Positions 46,568 through 50,429 of a stretch of DNA of 50,429 nt are shown here, one piece after another. The notes beneath the pieces were generated by a model. That model was not told the DNA's origin. It made no database searches and saw nothing but the letters and a program-made list of their open reading frames with translations. Each line of letters begins with the position of its first letter. The first letter of the stretch is position 1. The stretch is from a virus, in the IMG/VR virus record IMGVR_UViG_3300021356_000031, positions 1 to 50,429 of that record; one strand, given 5' to 3'. The position numbers and the translations under genes were made by a program.

Positions 46568-49500
46568 ATGGCTCAAAATTACACAAGACAAAGCTCATTT
46601 AGTGATGGCGATACTATTAGTGCCTCTATTTTTAATGATGAGTACAATCAGATAGTTAATGCTTTTTCATATTCTAGTTCGTCAGCATCTTCTACAGGCC
46701 ACAGGCACGATGGTTCCTCTGGTCAAGGCGGTAATATTTTTAAAATTGGCGACCTAGATTTTCTTAATAAAATTGAAGTAGATGACACTAACAATCGTTG
46801 GGGTTTTTATGTAGAAGTTTCTAGTGCGGCTGTAGAGCAAATTCGCATACAAGATGGTGCTATTGTACCTGTTACTAATAATGATATTGATCTAGGTACA
46901 TCTTCTTTAGAGTTTAAAGATTTGTTTCTTGATGGAACTGCTCACATTGATACTCTTGATGTAGATGTAAATGCTACAGTTGCTGGTACATTAGGAGTAA
47001 CTGGAGCAACTACACTGTCTAGTACTTTAGCAGTTACGGGTGCAGTTACAGCTAATGCTGGGGTTGTAGTAGATAATATTACGATAGACGGTACAGAGAT
47101 AGATTTAAGCTCTGGGGATCTTACTGTAGATGTAGCTGGCGATATTATACTAGATGCAGATGGTGGAGATGTACTGTTAAAAGATGCTGGCGTTCAATAT
47201 GCTGCATTAACAAATAATTCAGGTAATTTAATTATTAAATCTGGCTCTACTACTATGCTTACAGCCAGCGGAGCTAATGCTACATTTGCAGGTAATGTAG
47301 ATGTAGACGGTAATTTAACAGTTACAGGCACTACTACTTTTAATGGAGGTACGCTTACTTTAGGTGATGCAGCTTCAGATAATGTAGTTTTTGGAGCAGA
47401 TGTAAACTCAAACATTATACCTAATACAGATAATGCTTATGATTTAGGAAGTTCTTCACAAGAATGGAAGGATCTGTATGTAGATGGTATTGCATACTTA
47501 GATGGTATTAACTTTAATGGTACGGCTATTTCTGCTACTGCTGCTGAAATTAATATTCTTGATGGTGTTACCGCTACAGCCACAGAACTAAACCTGCTGG
47601 ATGGCGTTACTGCTACCACCGCTGAATTGAACTACGTTGATGGGGTTACTTCAGCAATCCAGACACAATTGGATGCTAAGGCTCCTACAGCTTCGCCTAC
47701 GTTTACTGGGACTGTTACTGTTCCCGGCTTAACCACAACCGCTGATGTATCCTTTGGCGACAACGACAAGGCCATCTTTGGTGCTGGTAGTGACCTACAG
47801 ATTTATCACGATGGTAGTCATAGCTACATTGAAGATGCGGCAGGAACTGGAAACCTTAAACTCAGAACCAACACGCTACGAATTGAAAACGCGGCGGGAA
47901 CAGAGTTATCCGCATTGTTTGTGCAAGATGGAGCGGCGACACTCTACAACGACAATACTGCTCGTTTAGCCACCACCTCCACAGGCATCGATGTTACGGG
48001 TGATGTGGTCAGCGATGGTTTGACTGTTGATGGTGATGGTTCTTTTACTGGCAATTTTGAAATATCTGGCTTAAGCCCAAAGATTTTCCTAAATGAAACA
48101 GATACTACAGATGTAAATAGCCGCATAAGAAGTGCTGGCGGTAAGCTAGAAATACAAACAGTAGATAATTCAGATGCTAATCCTGTAACACGTTTTCAAA
48201 TAAACCACTCAACAGGTGATGTCAGCATTCCTAGTGGTGATTTAGACGTAACGGGTACTGTGACGGCTGATGGTTTGACGGTTGATGGCAGTGCAACTAT
48301 TCAAGCAAGTTCAAGCCCGGCGCTAATTGTTAAAGATACAACTAATAATGCTGAAGCAAGGCTTCAAGCATTCAATAGCACTGCAACAGTTGGAACGCAG
48401 TCCAACCATTCATTTAGCATAGAAACAAACGACACTAATCGTGCTTTGTTTGCCTCCAACGGAGACATCAGCTTTTACGAAGACACTGGCACAACTGCTA
48501 AGTTCTTTTGGGATGCTTCTGCGGAGTCTTTGGGCATCGGGACTATCAATCCAACAGGCGATTTAGAAATAGCTACATCAGCAACAGACACGGGCGTTGA
48601 TTTAGTCCTTGATGGTAATAAAACCAGCAATGGCGGTGTTGGAAGCATAATCTTTAATAACAATGGCGACAGCGTTGGCATGATTCGCTCCAACAGAGCA
48701 TCTGCTAATGATGCGGCGGATATGCTGTTTTACACACAGGCTACTGGTGGCGCTAATTCAGAACGCATGCGCATCGACTCCAGCGGCAACGTCGGTATAG
48801 GCACTAGCAGTCCAGTAACCCTTAAATCTTCTACTACATTACAAGTTGATGGTAATGCAAAACTAGGGGATGACAATGGTCGTGGTCTACTTTCATTAGG
48901 AGACATTGCTTCTACTGGAGCTAACGCAGGCATTTGGCGTGGAGCAGCTGGAGCTTATGCAGGGACAGGTAATTTCTTAAATCTTGGTGGTTATGACGGC
49001 ATTACGTTTACGACTGGAAATGCTGATATTTCATCGCAAACAGAACGCATGCGCATTGACTCAAGCGGCAATCTTTTGGTGGGTAAGACTAGTGCTAGTA
49101 GCGCCACTGTAGGGTTCCAAGCTGGACAAGATGGCTTTATTGCGGCAACAAGAGCAAGCGCACAGCCTTTAGTTCTTAACCGCACAACAAACGATGGAAT
49201 CATTGCAGACTTCCGTAAAGACGGCTCAACAGTCGGTAGTATTGGTACTGCTACGGCAGATACTTATCCATATTTTGCTTCATCAACTTTTGGTTTTCGT
49301 TTAAGAAACTCGACAAAAACAATCACACCATCTACAAGCACTGGCGCTAATAACGATGCGGCTGTTGATTTAGGTTATTCAAGTAGCCGCTTCAAAGACC
49401 TCCACCTGTCAGGCAATGTTAATGCGGCACAAGTAAACTTAGCAGATGCTGGTGGCACATTAAGAAACGTCTTAGATTTAGATGGGTCTGACAATTTAAA

Positions 49501-50254
49501 AGTTGGTACAGGCTCTTCTGCTGGAACTAGGGCTATTACCTTCTTCACAGAAAATACGGAGCAGATGAGGCTGGATGCGTCAGGCAACTTGCTGGTGGGG
49601 AAGACTTCTGCCTCTGGTTCCACAGTAGGAGGAGAAATTCGTGCCACTGGTGCTGTTTTAGCAGTACGTGATGGAGATTTCGCTGGATACTTTAACCGTA
49701 AAACATCCGACGGCGAGATTGTACGTTTTGTAAGAGACACCACAACAGTCGGTAGTATTAGTGCTGTTGATAGCGATTTGTTGATTATGTCCTCACAAAG
49801 TGGACATAAAGGTTTACGTTTTGGCAATGGTTATATAGCTCCTACAAATAATAGTGGTGCTGTTGAGGACAACACAACAGACTTAGGTTTAAATTCTTAT
49901 AGATTCCAAGACATTTACGCCGCCAACGGAACGATTCAAACGTCTGACCGCAACGAAAAGCAAGACATCGAAGCACTGTCTGATGCAGAGCAGCGCGTAG
50001 CTGTAGCTTGCAAAGGTTTACTACGCAAGTTCCGCTGGAAGTCTGCCGTAGAAGAAAAAGGCGACGAAGCTCGTATCCACTTTGGAATCATTGCACAAGA
50101 CCTAAAATCAGCATTTGAGGCAGAAGGCTTAGACGCTGGACGCTACGGGATGTTTATCAACACAACATGGACTGATGAAGAAACTGGTGAGGAACGTAGC
50201 CGCATGGGTGTGCGCTACAGTGAACTATTAGCATTCATCATCGCAGCAATCTAG
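46568..50254 (+). CDS. Tail fibre with C-terminal S74 chaperone (1228 aa, allele B)
   Basis: AGGAG precedes the ATG. The N-terminal part (YTRQSSFSDGDTISASIFND) should bind the tail. The shaft has repeats (GVTATATELNLLDGV, TTAELNYVDGV, GDNDKAIFGAGSDLQIYHDG, RMRIDSSGNVGIGT). The last 103 residues are an S74 intramolecular chaperone: TSDRNEKQDIEAL with Ser1126 and Lys1131 as the self-cleavage pair, HFGIIAQDLK and VRYSELLAFIIAAI. Residues encoded by 48925-49048 match the start of the window exactly. From about 47570 the codon use looks less AT-rich, which suggests module transfer. Confidence 0.92.
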   Translation: MAQNYTRQSSFSDGDTISASIFNDEYNQIVNAFSYSSSSASSTGHRHDGSSGQGGNIFKIGDLDFLNKIEVDDTNNRWGFYVEVSSAAVEQIRIQDGAIVPVTNNDIDLGTSSLEFKDLFLDGTAHIDTLDVDVNATVAGTLGVTGATTLSSTLAVTGAVTANAGVVVDNITIDGTEIDLSSGDLTVDVAGDIILDADGGDVLLKDAGVQYAALTNNSGNLIIKSGSTTMLTASGANATFAGNVDVDGNLTVTGTTTFNGGTLTLGDAASDNVVFGADVNSNIIPNTDNAYDLGSSSQEWKDLYVDGIAYLDGINFNGTAISATAAEINILDGVTATATELNLLDGVTATTAELNYVDGVTSAIQTQLDAKAPTASPTFTGTVTVPGLTTTADVSFGDNDKAIFGAGSDLQIYHDGSHSYIEDAAGTGNLKLRTNTLRIENAAGTELSALFVQDGAATLYNDNTARLATTSTGIDVTGDVVSDGLTVDGDGSFTGNFEISGLSPKIFLNETDTTDVNSRIRSAGGKLEIQTVDNSDANPVTRFQINHSTGDVSIPSGDLDVTGTVTADGLTVDGSATIQASSSPALIVKDTTNNAEARLQAFNSTATVGTQSNHSFSIETNDTNRALFASNGDISFYEDTGTTAKFFWDASAESLGIGTINPTGDLEIATSATDTGVDLVLDGNKTSNGGVGSIIFNNNGDSVGMIRSNRASANDAADMLFYTQATGGANSERMRIDSSGNVGIGTSSPVTLKSSTTLQVDGNAKLGDDNGRGLLSLGDIASTGANAGIWRGAAGAYAGTGNFLNLGGYDGITFTTGNADISSQTERMRIDSSGNLLVGKTSASSATVGFQAGQDGFIAATRASAQPLVLNRTTNDGIIADFRKDGSTVGSIGTATADTYPYFASSTFGFRLRNSTKTITPSTSTGANNDAAVDLGYSSSRFKDLHLSGNVNAAQVNLADAGGTLRNVLDLDGSDNLKVGTGSSAGTRAITFFTENTEQMRLDASGNLLVGKTSASGSTVGGEIRATGAVLAVRDGDFAGYFNRKTSDGEIVRFVRDTTTVGSISAVDSDLLIMSSQSGHKGLRFGNGYIAPTNNSGAVEDNTTDLGLNSYRFQDIYAANGTIQTSDRNEKQDIEALSDAEQRVAVACKGLLRKFRWKSAVEEKGDEARIHFGIIAQDLKSAFEAEGLDAGRYGMFINTTWTDEETGEERSRMGVRYSELLAFIIAAI
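48925..49048 (+). repeat. 124-bp exact direct repeat, copy 2 (fibre gene)
   Basis: Identical to bases 1-124. The two fibre sequences share this segment and split right after it (ERMRIDSSGNLLVG here, ERLRIDSSGNVGIG in copy 1). No comparison upstream of copy 1 is possible because it starts at the window edge. Confidence 0.95.
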
Positions 50255-50263
50255 GAGATTAAA

Positions 50264-50429
50264 ATGGCTACATGGACAATCGCAACACTTGAACGAAACA
50301 CAGACTCAGACCAAGGGGTAATCGTAGCCCACTGGCGGGTAACTGAAACTGAAACTGTGGGTACTGGAGATGACGCTGTAACTTACAGTGCTTCATCCTA
50401 TGGAACCTGTGGCTTCACCCCAGACCCCT
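50264..50429 (+). CDS. Fibre-linked small protein, homologue of 2372-2680 (3' partial)
   Basis: ATG at 50264 with AGGAG upstream; cut by the window end after 55 codons. It reads MATWTIATLERNTDSDQG, then HWRVTETETVG and SSYGTCGFTPDP, clearly homologous to the 102-aa protein at 2372 but with many nucleotide differences and a small insertion. Its presence after the alternative fibre end suggests that this gene and the fibre tip are exchanged as a unit. Confidence 0.75.
   Translation, partial: MATWTIATLERNTDSDQGVIVAHWRVTETETVGTGDDAVTYSASSYGTCGFTPDP

Overview
The window looks like an almost complete genome of an uncultured, strictly lytic, marine-type tailed phage with podovirus (short-tail) architecture. 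The evidence is a T7-style replication set (family A DNA polymerase, fused primase-helicase, endonuclease I, acidic-tailed ssDNA-binding protein) and a short-tail morphogenesis set (TerL, portal, scaffold, coat, two tail tubular proteins, fibre, very large internal virion proteins). It also carries its own class I ribonucleotide reductase (nrdA/nrdB). I see no phage RNA polymerase, integrase, repressor or tRNA gene. Several exact consensus sigma70 promoters (TTGACA-17-TATAAT) suggest the host polymerase transcribes all genes. Codon use is AT-leaning and several small proteins belong to families I associate with marine phages. I cannot name the host or genus.

Layout. Plus strand: 36045-50429 holds packaging, head, tail and fibre genes. 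The left end (1-18888) continues with fibre tail, internal virion proteins and lysis genes, followed by a run of tiny basic proteins. Minus strand: 35260 down to 18851 holds early genes, from small unknown proteins through SSB, primase-helicase, polymerase, nucleases and endonuclease I to nrdA, a MazG-like protein and nrdB. The two arms diverge from a 784-bp non-coding region (35261-36044) and converge at 18851-18888.

Control region. Two perfect consensus promoters sit back to back (35973-36038), with both -35 boxes inside an 11-bp dyad. The rightward one starts transcription essentially at the terS ATG. The leftward one should produce a leader RNA of about 0.7 kb. That leader contains a dense array of at least nine different near-perfect hairpins in about 400 nt. 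The hairpin nearest the first gene belongs to a family of three bulged hairpins (33160, 34413, 35313) with the same tip and compensated stems, each in the leader of an early gene block. This hairpin system is the best candidate for something undescribed here.

Window ends. Bases 1-124 are identical to 48925-49048, inside the tail-fibre gene and in the same frame. Joining base 48924 to base 1 closes a circle of 48,924 bp with an intact fibre of about 1471 aa. The right 1.5 kb is then an alternative fibre 3' end that carries an S74 self-cleaving chaperone, plus an alternative downstream gene. The contig therefore appears to record two fibre alleles.
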